A stretch of DNA of 64,000 nt from Lachnospiraceae bacterium. Its GTDB lineage: Bacteria; Bacillota; Clostridia; Lachnospirales; Lachnospiraceae. The notes under the pieces are model-generated. The model was not told the origin of the DNA. It made no database searches and saw only the letters and a list, made by a program, of their open reading frames with translations. A program made the translations under genes and the position numbers. Of the stretch, positions 25,635-34,860 are shown piece after piece. How positions within the stretch are numbered: the stretch's first letter is position 1; each line of letters opens with the position of its first letter. The DNA lies in the NCBI GenBank assembly GCA_900759665.1, contig CAAEWE010000025.1, positions 18,180 to 82,179 on the forward strand, read 5' to 3'.

Positions 25635-26804
25635 TTATTTATCTAACGGAAACCATCCAAAATCAACACAGCGTCCCAGATCCCAGCTGTCCCAGCCGAC
25701 CCAGCCTTCGGTATTGACCGTATCTGTAAGCAGCTTATAACTCCAGTAAAAATATCCTGATCCCTTGTCCCAGGCCTCCTTCTGCATTCTGGCAACCGCC
25801 TGGTAGATTTCCTTCTTCTGTTCCGGAGTATATGTCTCCACAGAAGCACCCTCCAGCCCGTTAAGCACCGTCTGGCCTCCCTTGGTATCCCAGCCACAGG
25901 CAAGAGAATTAAACAGACACCACTCGCCGCAGATCACCGGGAAATACTGCTGCATTTCCTCGATCTCCTTCATGAAATGCTCTTTTACATATTTTTCGTA
26001 TCCCTCTACCGTCTGTTCACATCCCATCATTTCCGCCATCATCAGATACTGATGGGTATCCAGAACGACATTTTTATATTTTTCTTCCCGCATGAAATCT
26101 TTCCAGATGGTAAGCTCAAATCCGTCATGAATAACAATGTATTTATCCTCTGACAGATACTTTTCAATGCGGTCATACGCATCCAGATAAAACTTCCGGA
26201 TGAATTCCACAGTGATCGGAGCACTTCCTTTTGCCATCTCCTCGTCTACCGGTGGATATCTTTTCTGGATATTGAGAAGCTCCCATGCTCCCTGCAGTGC
26301 CGGCTCATTGATCAGCTCAATCCCCCAGAGTCCTTCTCTGTGTCCGTATCTTTGTGCCAGCCGTTCCAGAACCGTGTGAACAAATTCCACCTCTTCCGGA
26401 TTCTGTGCCCATTTACATACGCCGCAGATTCCACCGTTATCAGATCCATTCTGTCCCTCCGGTGCCGTATGCAGATCGATCAGGATCTTCAATCCATATT
26501 TCTCAGCCCAGTTAAACGCCTTGTCCAGATCCTCAATACATCCAATAAATGGCTCTCTGTCTCCAAAGATAAAATATGGTACCGGAATGCGGACCGCATC
26601 CAGCCCCCAGGATTTGATCGTCACAAAGTCGCGCTCCGTAATGTACTCGCTGCGATGTATCTTGATCCTTGCCTCATATACCTCTTTTGATAACTGCCTC
26701 GGAAGCCAATACTCATCCTCTGCCGTGGTTCCTTCAAACAATGCCGGATTCATCCACTTTTCCAGAACAAGCCAGTTTCCCAAATTAACTCCCTTTACCT
26801 TCAT
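25635..26804 (-). CDS. Glycoside hydrolase family 5
   Basis: 389 residues, a clan GH-A TIM barrel. The N-terminal GVNLGNWLVLEKWM, the acid/base E167 in IELINEP and the nucleophile E294 in VICGEWC identify GH5. The N-terminal block resembles exo-beta-1,3-glucanase-like GH5 subfamilies. No signal peptide, so intracellular. It is the first gene of the operon and diverges from the AraC regulator at 26991, its most likely controller. Confidence 0.9.
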   Translation of the reverse strand: MKVKGVNLGNWLVLEKWMNPALFEGTTAEDEYWLPRQLSKEVYEARIKIHRSEYITERDFVTIKSWGLDAVRIPVPYFIFGDREPFIGCIEDLDKAFNWAEKYGLKILIDLHTAPEGQNGSDNGGICGVCKWAQNPEEVEFVHTVLERLAQRYGHREGLWGIELINEPALQGAWELLNIQKRYPPVDEEMAKGSAPITVEFIRKFYLDAYDRIEKYLSEDKYIVIHDGFELTIWKDFMREEKYKNVVLDTHQYLMMAEMMGCEQTVEGYEKYVKEHFMKEIEEMQQYFPVICGEWCLFNSLACGWDTKGGQTVLNGLEGASVETYTPEQKKEIYQAVARMQKEAWDKGSGYFYWSYKLLTDTVNTEGWVGWDSWDLGRCVDFGWFPLDK

Positions 26805-26990
26805 AAATGATCACCCTGCCTTTCTTTGATTTAACATATTCCGTTGCGTTTTTTCCGTCGCTTCTTAACTTGTGACTACATTTTATGATGAAAACAGTTT
26901 CCTTTATATCAAAAATATTAGATTTTTAACATAATTATCAGATAATATGATATACTTTATATGAACATGACAGATCAGGAGGAAACCGTA

Positions 26991-28190
26991 ATGCAGGATA
27001 TCATTTTACTTCAATATCTTTCCAAAAAATTACACACCCACGCTTATAAATTTTCCATCGGCGGGGAAATCGTCTTTTCCTGCTGTAAAGTTCTTTCTTT
27101 TCAGGATTCCTATATCAAAGACAAGGATTTTCTGACCTTTTTGCTGAAGGCATTGCCACAGAAAGCTCCTTGTCTGAAATCTATCCACCAAAAAGACATT
27201 TACTGCGTCGTTCCGGATCAAAATGCCATTTATGTTATCGGACCTGTCAGTTTTACCTCCTCCGTTTCCCTGATCTGCGACTACGATGATCTCACACTGG
27301 AAGAAGAAATCGAAAAATATGTTCCACAGACCGATCTGCCCGCCTATCTGGAAGATATGATTTTTCTTAACCATATGATCACCGGCGTGGAGTTAACAGT
27401 CGAGCAGGTCATACAGAATAACTGCCTCAACCCGGAACATGAGGAAAAGGTACAGAAAAACTTCAATGACATACTGTTTGAAAACCATGAAAACAATATG
27501 CATCATAACCCTTACGATCAGGAACTGCGGGAATTTGGAAGCATAGAAAACGGCGATCTAATCCAATTGGAAAAAAGTATGCAGGAGGATTATGACGGAA
27601 CGCTTGGCACACTTGCAAAAGACCCCCTGCGCAATCTCAAAAATCTCGGTATTGTTCTGGTCACTCTCGCAAGCCGTGCTGCGATCCGCGGAGGTCTCTC
27701 TCCTGAAATTTCCTTTTCTCTAAGTGATTCCTACATCCAGCAGATTGAGGAATGCCGGGACATTGCCCTGATCACCCCTCTCGCCCACAAAGCAGAGTTC
27801 CAATATGCAGGAATGGTTCATGAGATCAAAGAGCAGCAGAAAGGCGTTTCCAAAAAACAGAAAAATCCTCGCATTAATAAATGCAAGGATTTTATCTTTT
27901 CTCATTTACATGACCGGATCACTCTGGAAGATCTGGCTGCCGAAGCAGACTGTAATCCCAACTACCTCTCCCAATTATTCAAGGAATGCGAAGGGATCAG
28001 TATATCCGGTTACATTCTTCAGGAGAAGATCAACCGCGCCAAAAACCTCCTGATCTATTCCGATTATTCCTATATTGAAATCGCCACCTATCTGGGATTT
28101 TCATCGCAAAGCCATCTGGGAACCCATTTTAAAAAACAAACCGGATATACTCTGCGGCAATACCGGGAAACCTACGGACGAAAGGAATGA
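26991..28190 (+). CDS. AraC-family regulator of the adjacent GH operon
   Basis: 399 residues from ATG 26991 with AGGAGG spaced 8 bases upstream; the in-frame ATGs at 26961 and 26967 lack a site. The last 100 residues are the AraC double helix-turn-helix: ITLEDLAAEADCNPNYLSQL and YIEIATYLGFSSQSHLGTHF then RQYRE. The N-terminal 290 residues form a sensor that I do not assign to a defined domain. The gene diverges from the GH5-led operon across about 185 AT-rich bases, so it is inferred to switch that operon on in response to an imported sugar. Its stop abuts the convergent ptsI stop with no gap. Confidence 0.88.
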   Translation: MQDIILLQYLSKKLHTHAYKFSIGGEIVFSCCKVLSFQDSYIKDKDFLTFLLKALPQKAPCLKSIHQKDIYCVVPDQNAIYVIGPVSFTSSVSLICDYDDLTLEEEIEKYVPQTDLPAYLEDMIFLNHMITGVELTVEQVIQNNCLNPEHEEKVQKNFNDILFENHENNMHHNPYDQELREFGSIENGDLIQLEKSMQEDYDGTLGTLAKDPLRNLKNLGIVLVTLASRAAIRGGLSPEISFSLSDSYIQQIEECRDIALITPLAHKAEFQYAGMVHEIKEQQKGVSKKQKNPRINKCKDFIFSHLHDRITLEDLAAEADCNPNYLSQLFKECEGISISGYILQEKINRAKNLLIYSDYSYIEIATYLGFSSQSHLGTHFKKQTGYTLRQYRETYGRKE

Positions 28191-29810
28191 TCATTTCACT
28201 TTCGTTTCCCGTATGATCTTTCGTACCGGAAGTACAAAGGATGGCGATACCGAAAGCTCATCAATTCCCATTTTCAGGAAGGTTTCCGTCAATGTGGTAT
28301 CTGCTCCAAGCTCACCGCAGATACCGACCCAGCAACCGCCCTTGTGGCCATTCTCAATGGTCATCCGGATCATCCTCAGGATCGCCGGATGATGCGGATC
28401 ATACATGGTATCTAACTTCATATTCTGACGATCCATCGCCAGGGTATACTGTGTCAGATCGTTGGTACCGATACTGAAAAAGTCTACTTCCTTTGCCAGC
28501 TCCTCGCTCATCATCACAGCCGCCGGTGTCTCTATCATAATTCCCTGTTCAAAATCGCCGTAACGGATGCCCTGCTCGTCAAGCTCTTTCTTGACCTCCT
28601 CCACAATTTCCTTGATCTTTAACACTTCCTCCACGGAAATGATCATCGGATACATAATGGCGATCTCGCCGTAAGCACTGGCACGGATCAATGCCCGAAG
28701 CTGGGTACGGAAGATCTCCGGGCGGTCAAGACAGATACGGATCGCACGGTATCCCATAGCCGGATTTTCCTCTTTGTCCAGATTAAAATAATCCACCTGC
28801 TTGTCGGCTCCAATATCCAGCGTACGCACCACAACCTTTTTGCCCGCCATATTTTCTGCGACACGCTTGTACGCCAGGAACTGTGTCTCCTCATCCGGAT
28901 AATCCTCTGCCTCCAGATAAAGGAACTCGCTGCGGAACAGACCGATGCCGGCGGCATCATTGGCAAGTACATTGGCAACATCACCTACACCGGCGATATT
29001 GGCATACAGCTTAATATGCTTTCCGTCGGCTGTGACATCCTCCTTCCCCTTAAGCAGGGACAGAAGCTCTCTTGCCTCCTGTTCCTTCTTCTGTGCCTCC
29101 TGAAGCTTTGTAAGAACCTCTTCCTCCGGATCAATGTACAGCTTTCCCTCACGGCCGTCCACGATCGCCATGTGACCGTTCCATTCCTCTTTGATGTCCA
29201 CTCCGATCAGTGCCGGGATATTCATAGTTCTTGCCAGAATTGCCGTGTGGGAATTGGCAGAACCATGACGGGTTACAAATGCTAACAGCTTGTCCTTGTC
29301 CATCTGAACCGTCTCACTTGGTGCCAGATCATCTGCCACGACGATCACCGGCTCTGCCCCGATCTCTCCGACAGATTCCTGCTCGCTTAAAACAGAGATC
29401 AGACGCTCCGTGATATCCTTGACATCTGCTGCTCTTGCCTTAAAGTATTCATCATCCATCTGTGAGAACATCTCTGCAAAATTATCTCCTGTTGTTGCCA
29501 CAGCAAACTCTGCATTGACATTCTGTGTCTCGATCATATTGGTAATGGAGGAAACATAATCGTCATCCTCCAGCATCATCATGTGTACCTCAAAGACAGC
29601 CGCATTGGCTTCTCCAACCTCTTTGACCGCTTTTTCGTACAGTGCCTGAAGCTGCTCTGACGCCTTCTCATTGGCAGCCTCGTATCTTGCGATCTCTGCA
29701 GCCACGTCCTGAATCTTCTCTCTTTTGACCTGCTGCTTTCCCTTTTGATAATAAAAAATCTTTCCTATTGCGATCCCTTTAAAGATCGGCTTTCCCTCGT
29801 ATATTTCCAC
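28191..29810 (-). CDS. ptsI: PTS enzyme I (phosphoenolpyruvate-protein phosphotransferase)
   Basis: About 539 residues. An HPr-binding helical domain (about 25-140), the phosphohistidine domain with the active His in NSHTAILAR, and the C-terminal PEP-binding TIM barrel with GIGLFRSEFLY, RTLDIGADKQ, MGYRAIRICL and ICGELGAD are all present. I prefer the GTG at 29810: the in-frame ATG at 29822 reads ATGGAGG, which itself is the ribosome binding site five bases before that GTG, and family proteins begin at this point (VEIYEGKP). It passes phosphate from PEP to HPr, encoded just upstream in the same operon. Confidence 0.93.
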   Translation of the reverse strand: MEIYEGKPIFKGIAIGKIFYYQKGKQQVKREKIQDVAAEIARYEAANEKASEQLQALYEKAVKEVGEANAAVFEVHMMMLEDDDYVSSITNMIETQNVNAEFAVATTGDNFAEMFSQMDDEYFKARAADVKDITERLISVLSEQESVGEIGAEPVIVVADDLAPSETVQMDKDKLLAFVTRHGSANSHTAILARTMNIPALIGVDIKEEWNGHMAIVDGREGKLYIDPEEEVLTKLQEAQKKEQEARELLSLLKGKEDVTADGKHIKLYANIAGVGDVANVLANDAAGIGLFRSEFLYLEAEDYPDEETQFLAYKRVAENMAGKKVVVRTLDIGADKQVDYFNLDKEENPAMGYRAIRICLDRPEIFRTQLRALIRASAYGEIAIMYPMIISVEEVLKIKEIVEEVKKELDEQGIRYGDFEQGIMIETPAAVMMSEELAKEVDFFSIGTNDLTQYTLAMDRQNMKLDTMYDPHHPAILRMIRMTIENGHKGGCWVGICGELGADTTLTETFLKMGIDELSVSPSFVLPVRKIIRETKVK

Positions 29811-29882
29811 CACAGCCTCCATTTCCGCATGAGATCATCATGCTTTCTATCATTTTGTCCTGTGACCGGATATGCAATCGAA

Positions 29883-30140
29883 TTACAGTGTCTCCTCAAA
29901 AAACTTCTCCATGCCTGCTGCTGCAGCGTCCTCATCCGGACCCTCTGCCTCTACGGTAATCTCCTCACCGCACTTTACACCGAGAGACATGAGCATCATC
30001 AGCTTGCTTGCGTCTGCCTTGCGGTCGCCCTTTACGATCGTAACGGTTGACTCATATTTCTTTGCTTCCTTTACCAGCAGTCCTGCCGGTCTTGCGTGAA
30101 TACCTACCTCGTCTGTAATAACATAATTGAATGATTTCAT
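29883..30140 (-). CDS. ptsH: PTS phosphocarrier protein HPr
   Basis: 85 residues from ATG 30140 (GGAGGAATTCATT upstream; the in-frame ATG five codons earlier is part of that site). The phosphorylated His15 is in GIHARPAG. The regulatory serine of Gram-positive HPr is at position 46 in KSIMGVMSLG; here the text is DASKLMMLMSLG, so residue 46 is Lys and Ser is at 45. Phosphorylation by HPr kinase may be absent or shifted. It lies between the antiterminator and ptsI. Confidence 0.93.
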   Translation of the reverse strand: MKSFNYVITDEVGIHARPAGLLVKEAKKYESTVTIVKGDRKADASKLMMLMSLGVKCGEEITVEAEGPDEDAAAAGMEKFFEETL

Positions 30141-30270
30141 AATGAATTCCTCCATTTCTTTTTTATTAATATTTTTTATTGATCCACTTTATTGCTAAAG
30201 TGCTTATACTTTACATTTGTATGCTATATCCTTTGACACCTTACTGCTGTATCTTTGTAATCCCGATTGC

Positions 30271-31116
30271 TTATTCCTCGTCGCTATCCAGCTCACCGCT
30301 TGTCACACGACAGATATGCATTGCCAGATACCCGGTTTCCGCATCCTTCATGGTACAGCCAATGGTCTTTCCGATCTGCTCACAGATCTTTTCTGCCATG
30401 GCAAACTCTTCCGGGTATTTGACACTCATATAATCATTTAAACTCATTTTCAGCTTCTCACCACTAAGCGCCCGCACGATCATATAACGCACATGATTCA
30501 TCAGCCTGTTATAGGACAATGTCATAACATCAATCCGTTTCCCCATGGCGTTTTCTACGATCTCTATGCATTCCCGCACAGCACGGGCCGTTTTCATGGC
30601 ATCAGATACCTTATCATCATCGATGGCAGAATGTACATGAAGTGCAATATATCCTACCTCATCATCTCCGATGGTAATTCCAAATTTTTGTTTCAGGACC
30701 GGCACCACACAGCTTGCAGCCTTATACTCCATATGGAAAAGAATACGGATATCCTCGGTCAGCGGATTGCTGATCTGCTCATGCTTTTTGATCCGCTCCA
30801 CTGCATAATATAAATGGTCAGCCAAAGGAAACAGGATATTGCGGTCAATATGCCCAAATACCTTTTCTGCTTCATCTAACACCAGATTAGAGATTTCCAG
30901 GAACTCCGGATCTATCGTCTTTACAATCTCATCCGCGCTGCCACGCTCCTCACATGACTGCAGTGTATAGATCCGGCTGTCCTCTCCGGGCTCTACCCTT
31001 TCACTGACCTTTTTGCCAAAACCGATTCCCTTTCCCATCAGAAGATACTGTTTTCCATCCTCTCCATTTACCGCGAGCACTGCATTATGATTTAATACCT
31101 TACCAATTCTGTACAT
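30271..31116 (-). CDS. BglG/GlcT-family transcription antiterminator
   Basis: 281 residues: an N-terminal RNA-binding CAT domain (1-55; MYRIGKVLNHNAVLAVN, LLMGKGIGFGKK) and two PTS regulation domains (about 70-170 and 175-281) with conserved His such as GDEVGYIALHVHSA and ETGYLAMHICR. PTS-dependent phosphorylation of these His controls dimerisation and RNA binding. It sits 22 bases after ptsG, whose leader holds a matching antiterminator target and terminator (33444-33532). It should therefore prevent termination of the ptsG operon when sugar is being transported. Confidence 0.92.
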   Translation of the reverse strand: MYRIGKVLNHNAVLAVNGEDGKQYLLMGKGIGFGKKVSERVEPGEDSRIYTLQSCEERGSADEIVKTIDPEFLEISNLVLDEAEKVFGHIDRNILFPLADHLYYAVERIKKHEQISNPLTEDIRILFHMEYKAASCVVPVLKQKFGITIGDDEVGYIALHVHSAIDDDKVSDAMKTARAVRECIEIVENAMGKRIDVMTLSYNRLMNHVRYMIVRALSGEKLKMSLNDYMSVKYPEEFAMAEKICEQIGKTIGCTMKDAETGYLAMHICRVTSGELDSDEE

Positions 31117-31138
31117 GTCCGATCCTCACATTTTCTGT

Positions 31139-33307
31139 TTATTCGTAGAAATCAACAGCAAACAGCTCTTCTCCTGCTTTGATCTCTCCGTCCTTTAAAA
31201 GGCGGACCTTCTGGTTATCCTCTAACTCCGTACATAATACCGGTGAAGTGACAGATGGTGCATGCTCTTTCAGGTACTCCAGATCCAGCTTCATCATCGG
31301 ATCTCCCTTTTTCACCTTCTGTCCGTTTTCCACAAATACTTCAAAACCTTTTCCATTTAACTGTACGGTATCAATACCAATATGCAGCAGCATGCTGAGT
31401 CCGGAATCTGTCATAAATCCAATAGCGTGCTTTGTATCAAATACAAATACAACTTCTCCATCCTCCGGTGCCTTCACGATGGCATCCGTCGGTGTCACAA
31501 CCGCTCCGTCTCCCATCATTCTTCCTGCAAATGCCTCATCCGGTGCCGTTGACAGATCTGCTGCCACACCGGTGATCGGGCTTGATATCACAATCGTCTT
31601 TGTAACCTTCTGTTCCGTCTTCTCCTCCTGTGGTGCTTCCGTTTTCTCCACAGAACCAATACTATCTTTAGTATATTCGATATCCGGTGCAGTTTCAAGA
31701 TAATCTTCCAAATTTGACTTGATCACGGTGACGTTCGGACCATATACCACCTGTACACCATTTCCCTTGTGGATCACACCGCTGGCTCCGGTTGATTTCA
31801 ACAGCGCATCGTCTACGAGATCCGCATTATAAACGGTACAGCGGAGTCTTGTGGCACAACAGTCTACACTATCAATATTTTTCTTTCCTCCAAGACCTCT
31901 TGTAATGTCTGCACTAAGGGGATCATCTGCTGCATTTTCACTGTCCACTTTTTGGGACTTTCTTGCATTGACATCTGCCTTTGTATAAAGCTTCACCTGC
32001 TGGTCATCATCCTCTCTTCCCGGTGTTTTCAGATCAAGCTTTTTGATCAGGAAGTAGAAGATAAAGTAATACAGGAGGAAATAGATAATACCAACCGGTA
32101 TAATACGCAGCCAGCTTGTCTTGTCATTGCCCTGAAGAATACCAAACAGGAACAGATCCAGAAAACCGCCGGAGAAGGTAAGACCTACTGCAATATTTAA
32201 AATATGTGCGATCATATAAGCGGCACCTGCCAGGATCACCTGTACCACAAACAGGATCGGTGCCACAAACAGGAAGGAAAACTCAATCGGCTCTGTAATA
32301 CCTGTCAGCATGGAAGTTAATGCTGCGGAGAAAAGAAGTCCTCCTGCCTGTTTCTTCTTTTCCGGCTTGGCAGTACGATACATCGCCAACGCTGCACCGG
32401 GGAGGCCAAAGATCATAAAGATAAACTCACCGGAGAAATATCTGGTGGCATCCGCACTGAAATGTGCTACATGGGACGCATCTGCAAGCTGGGCAAAAAA
32501 GATATTCTGACCGCCCTGGATCGTCTGTCCTGCCACTTCCATAGTTCCACCCACTGCTGTCTGCCAGAACGGCATATAAAATACGTGATGAAGACCAAAT
32601 GGGATCAATGCTCTCTTCACAATACCAAAGATCAGAGTACCCAGATAACCGCTGCCGGTCACCAGACCACCCAAGGCATAAATTCCATTCTGAACCACCG
32701 GCCATACAAAGTACAGCAGAATCCCCACAAACATATATACAATCGTGGAAATGATCGGTACAAACCGGGATCCTGCAAAGAATGACAACGCATTTGGCAG
32801 CTGGATCTTATGGAACCGGTTATGAAGTGCCGCTACACCAAGACCTACGATAATACCACCAAACACACCCATCTGCAGGGTATTGATACCACAGACCGAA
32901 GCGATAGTTCCACTGAGCACATCCTTTGCAATACTTCCATCCTCCAGAATCTTTCCATTGATCTCCAGCATACCGCTGATGGAAATGTTCATTACAAAAT
33001 AAGCGATCACGGCAGAAAGAGCAGCAACTTCCTTTTCCTTCTTTGCCATTCCGATCGCAACACCTACTGCAAAAAGTAACGGCAGGTTATCAAATACGGC
33101 ACTTCCCACTTTATTCATAATAACCAGAAGTGCATGGAGAATTGTTCCGTCTCCAAGAATTTTTCCTAAATGATACGTTGCAATGGTAGTTTCATTGGTA
33201 AACGAACTACCAAGTCCCAGAAGCAATCCGGCAACAGGCAGGATTGCGATAGGAAGCATAAAGCTTCTTCCGATTCTCTGCAAGACTTCAAAAATTTTGT
33301 CTTTCAT
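31139..33307 (-). CDS. ptsG: PTS glucose-type transporter, IICBA
   Basis: 722 residues. IIC (about 1-430) has the glucose-class membrane segments (FMLPIAILPVAGLLLGLGSS, ITEPIEFSFLF). IIB (about 465-540) has the phosphorylated Cys in DCCATRLRCTV. IIA (about 570-722) has the phosphorylated His in MLLHIGIDTVQLNGKGF. A single chain thus imports and phosphorylates glucose or a related sugar. It is the first gene of a ptsG-antiterminator-ptsH-ptsI operon. Transcription is controlled by an antitermination leader. Confidence 0.92.
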   Translation of the reverse strand: MKDKIFEVLQRIGRSFMLPIAILPVAGLLLGLGSSFTNETTIATYHLGKILGDGTILHALLVIMNKVGSAVFDNLPLLFAVGVAIGMAKKEKEVAALSAVIAYFVMNISISGMLEINGKILEDGSIAKDVLSGTIASVCGINTLQMGVFGGIIVGLGVAALHNRFHKIQLPNALSFFAGSRFVPIISTIVYMFVGILLYFVWPVVQNGIYALGGLVTGSGYLGTLIFGIVKRALIPFGLHHVFYMPFWQTAVGGTMEVAGQTIQGGQNIFFAQLADASHVAHFSADATRYFSGEFIFMIFGLPGAALAMYRTAKPEKKKQAGGLLFSAALTSMLTGITEPIEFSFLFVAPILFVVQVILAGAAYMIAHILNIAVGLTFSGGFLDLFLFGILQGNDKTSWLRIIPVGIIYFLLYYFIFYFLIKKLDLKTPGREDDDQQVKLYTKADVNARKSQKVDSENAADDPLSADITRGLGGKKNIDSVDCCATRLRCTVYNADLVDDALLKSTGASGVIHKGNGVQVVYGPNVTVIKSNLEDYLETAPDIEYTKDSIGSVEKTEAPQEEKTEQKVTKTIVISSPITGVAADLSTAPDEAFAGRMMGDGAVVTPTDAIVKAPEDGEVVFVFDTKHAIGFMTDSGLSMLLHIGIDTVQLNGKGFEVFVENGQKVKKGDPMMKLDLEYLKEHAPSVTSPVLCTELEDNQKVRLLKDGEIKAGEELFAVDFYE

Positions 33308-33443
33308 AATTCATCCTTCCTTTCTTGGTGATATTTATGCGGAACGTCTGCTCTTTCGCATATCCTTTTTATTGTCCACTTTTTCTGAAATTCTATACCA
33401 CCGTTTTCCGGAATCTGCGCAGGAACGGGGATAAAAATGGGAA

Positions 33444-33502
33444 CAAAAAAAGGCACTAACTCACATAAATATCCTGTAAAATTTATGTCTAGTTAATGCC
33501 TT
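33444..33502 (-). terminator. Antitermination-controlled terminator in the ptsG leader
   Basis: On the minus strand AGGCATTAACT pairs with AGTTAGTGCCT, with an inner ACATAAAT/ATTTATGT stem, and is followed by TTTTTTTG. The 5' arm overlaps the antiterminator target upstream, the standard BglG/GlcT arrangement. Confidence 0.8.
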
Positions 33503-33532
33503 GGGTTCGTTTCGAATCAAGTAACATACTAT
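33489..33532 (-). promoter_or_regulatory. Ribonucleic antiterminator (RAT) candidate
   Basis: Between the promoter and the terminator the minus strand reads GTTACTTGATTCGAAACGAA and then CCCAAGGCATTAACT. The GTTACT..ATTCGA..GGCA order resembles BglG/GlcT-family RAT hairpins, and its 3' end is shared with the terminator stem. The likely ligand is the antiterminator encoded at 30271-31116. Confidence 0.65.
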
Positions 33533-33540
33533 CTAAATTA

Positions 33541-33569
33541 TTTATATCATCTTGATGATATTTTGTCAA
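33541..33569 (-). promoter_or_regulatory. Promoter of the ptsG operon
   Basis: -35 TTGACA at 33564-33569, a 17-base spacer, and -10 TATAAA at 33541-33546 on the minus strand. The spacer holds ATATCATCAAGATGATAT, a palindrome that could also bind a repressor. Confidence 0.75.
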
Positions 33570-33657
33570 GAGAAATTTTCAGATCATTTCCCTTTCCATT
33601 TCTTTTTTACCTTTTAGGATCTCTCATAATAATTCTAATTCCTTACATTTTATGATT

Positions 33658-34860
33658 TTATTTTTCATCACATACCTGGAAGATGTAAAACTTCAGATAA
33701 TATGATGTGTCGGCAGCCCACAGAATTGGATGATCCGGAGCCTGTGTTGCAAAGGAGACCTGACGCAGTCTCTTGTGTACATTGGCTGCTGCCTGTCCAA
33801 TGGTTTTGGTAAAAAGCTCGTAGGTCATAAAATGAGAGCAGGAACAGGTAGCAAGATAACCACCGTCCTTGATCAGCTTCATGGCACGAAGATTGATCTC
33901 CCGGTATCCTTTCACGGCATTTTTTACGGAATTACGTGATTTGGTAAATGCCGGCGGATCCAGTATGATCACGTCAAACTTCTCTCCTGCCGCCTCCATT
34001 TCCGGAAGCTTTTCAAAAACATCTGCACATTCAAAGTCCACAATATGAGACAGACCATTTAACGCTGCATTCTTTTTTGCCTGCTCTACTCCAAGCTCCG
34101 AAGCATCCAGTCCTAATACACTGGCAGCCCCTGCCTGCCCGGCATTCAAAGCAAAAGAGCCAGTATGGGTAAAGCAGTCCAGCACCTTTGCTCCCTTACA
34201 GATGGAGCGGATCGACTGACGGTTATATTTCTGATCCAGAAAAAAGCCTGTTTTTTGTCCTTCTTTTACATCCACCATATAGTGGACACCGTTTTCTACG
34301 ATCTCCACATTGGTATCAAACTCCGGTCCCAGAAAACCTTTGACACGCTCCATCCCTTCCTTCAGCCGTTCCCTGGCATCGCTGCGTTCGTAAACACCAC
34401 GGATCGTGACACCATCAGCTGCAAGAATTTCCCTCAAAATCTCTACGAGATGCTCCTTGTAGCGGTCAATTCCCAGAGCCAGGGATTCTACTACCAGAAC
34501 ATCACTGAATTTGTCGATCACCAGTCCCGGCAGAAAATCCGCCTCTCCAAAGACGATCCGGCAACTTGAAGTATCTACCGTAGCCTTCCGGTAATCCCAT
34601 GCCGCCTGCAGACGCATTCTCCAGAAATCATCATCGATCTCCTGCTCCTGATGACGCGTGAGCATCCGGACCCGTATCTTGGAGTGACGGTTGATATAGC
34701 CCTTTCCCATAGGATATCCGTCAAAATCATGGATCAGAACTACATCTCCATCGGCAAAGCTTCCCACGACACTTGCAATCTCATTGTCATAGATCCAAGC
34801 TCCTCCCGCCTTGATCGTACGTCCTTCTCCCTTTTTCAGAGTTACGATTGCGTGTTCCAT
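33658..34860 (-). CDS. RlmI-type class I rRNA methyltransferase
   Basis: 400 residues: an N-terminal PUA domain (about 1-75), an EEHEE-like linker and a C-terminal Rossmann methyltransferase with GAKVLDCFTHTGSFALNA (about 225-242), VLGLDASELGVEQAKKNA, and the catalytic block VIILDPPAFTKSRNSVKNA. RlmI makes m5C1962 in 23S rRNA; the TCSCSH motif with its catalytic Cys is present. The ATG overlaps the stop of the upstream gene by one base (TAATG). Confidence 0.88.
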   Translation of the reverse strand: MEHAIVTLKKGEGRTIKAGGAWIYDNEIASVVGSFADGDVVLIHDFDGYPMGKGYINRHSKIRVRMLTRHQEQEIDDDFWRMRLQAAWDYRKATVDTSSCRIVFGEADFLPGLVIDKFSDVLVVESLALGIDRYKEHLVEILREILAADGVTIRGVYERSDARERLKEGMERVKGFLGPEFDTNVEIVENGVHYMVDVKEGQKTGFFLDQKYNRQSIRSICKGAKVLDCFTHTGSFALNAGQAGAASVLGLDASELGVEQAKKNAALNGLSHIVDFECADVFEKLPEMEAAGEKFDVIILDPPAFTKSRNSVKNAVKGYREINLRAMKLIKDGGYLATCSCSHFMTYELFTKTIGQAAANVHKRLRQVSFATQAPDHPILWAADTSYYLKFYIFQVCDEK

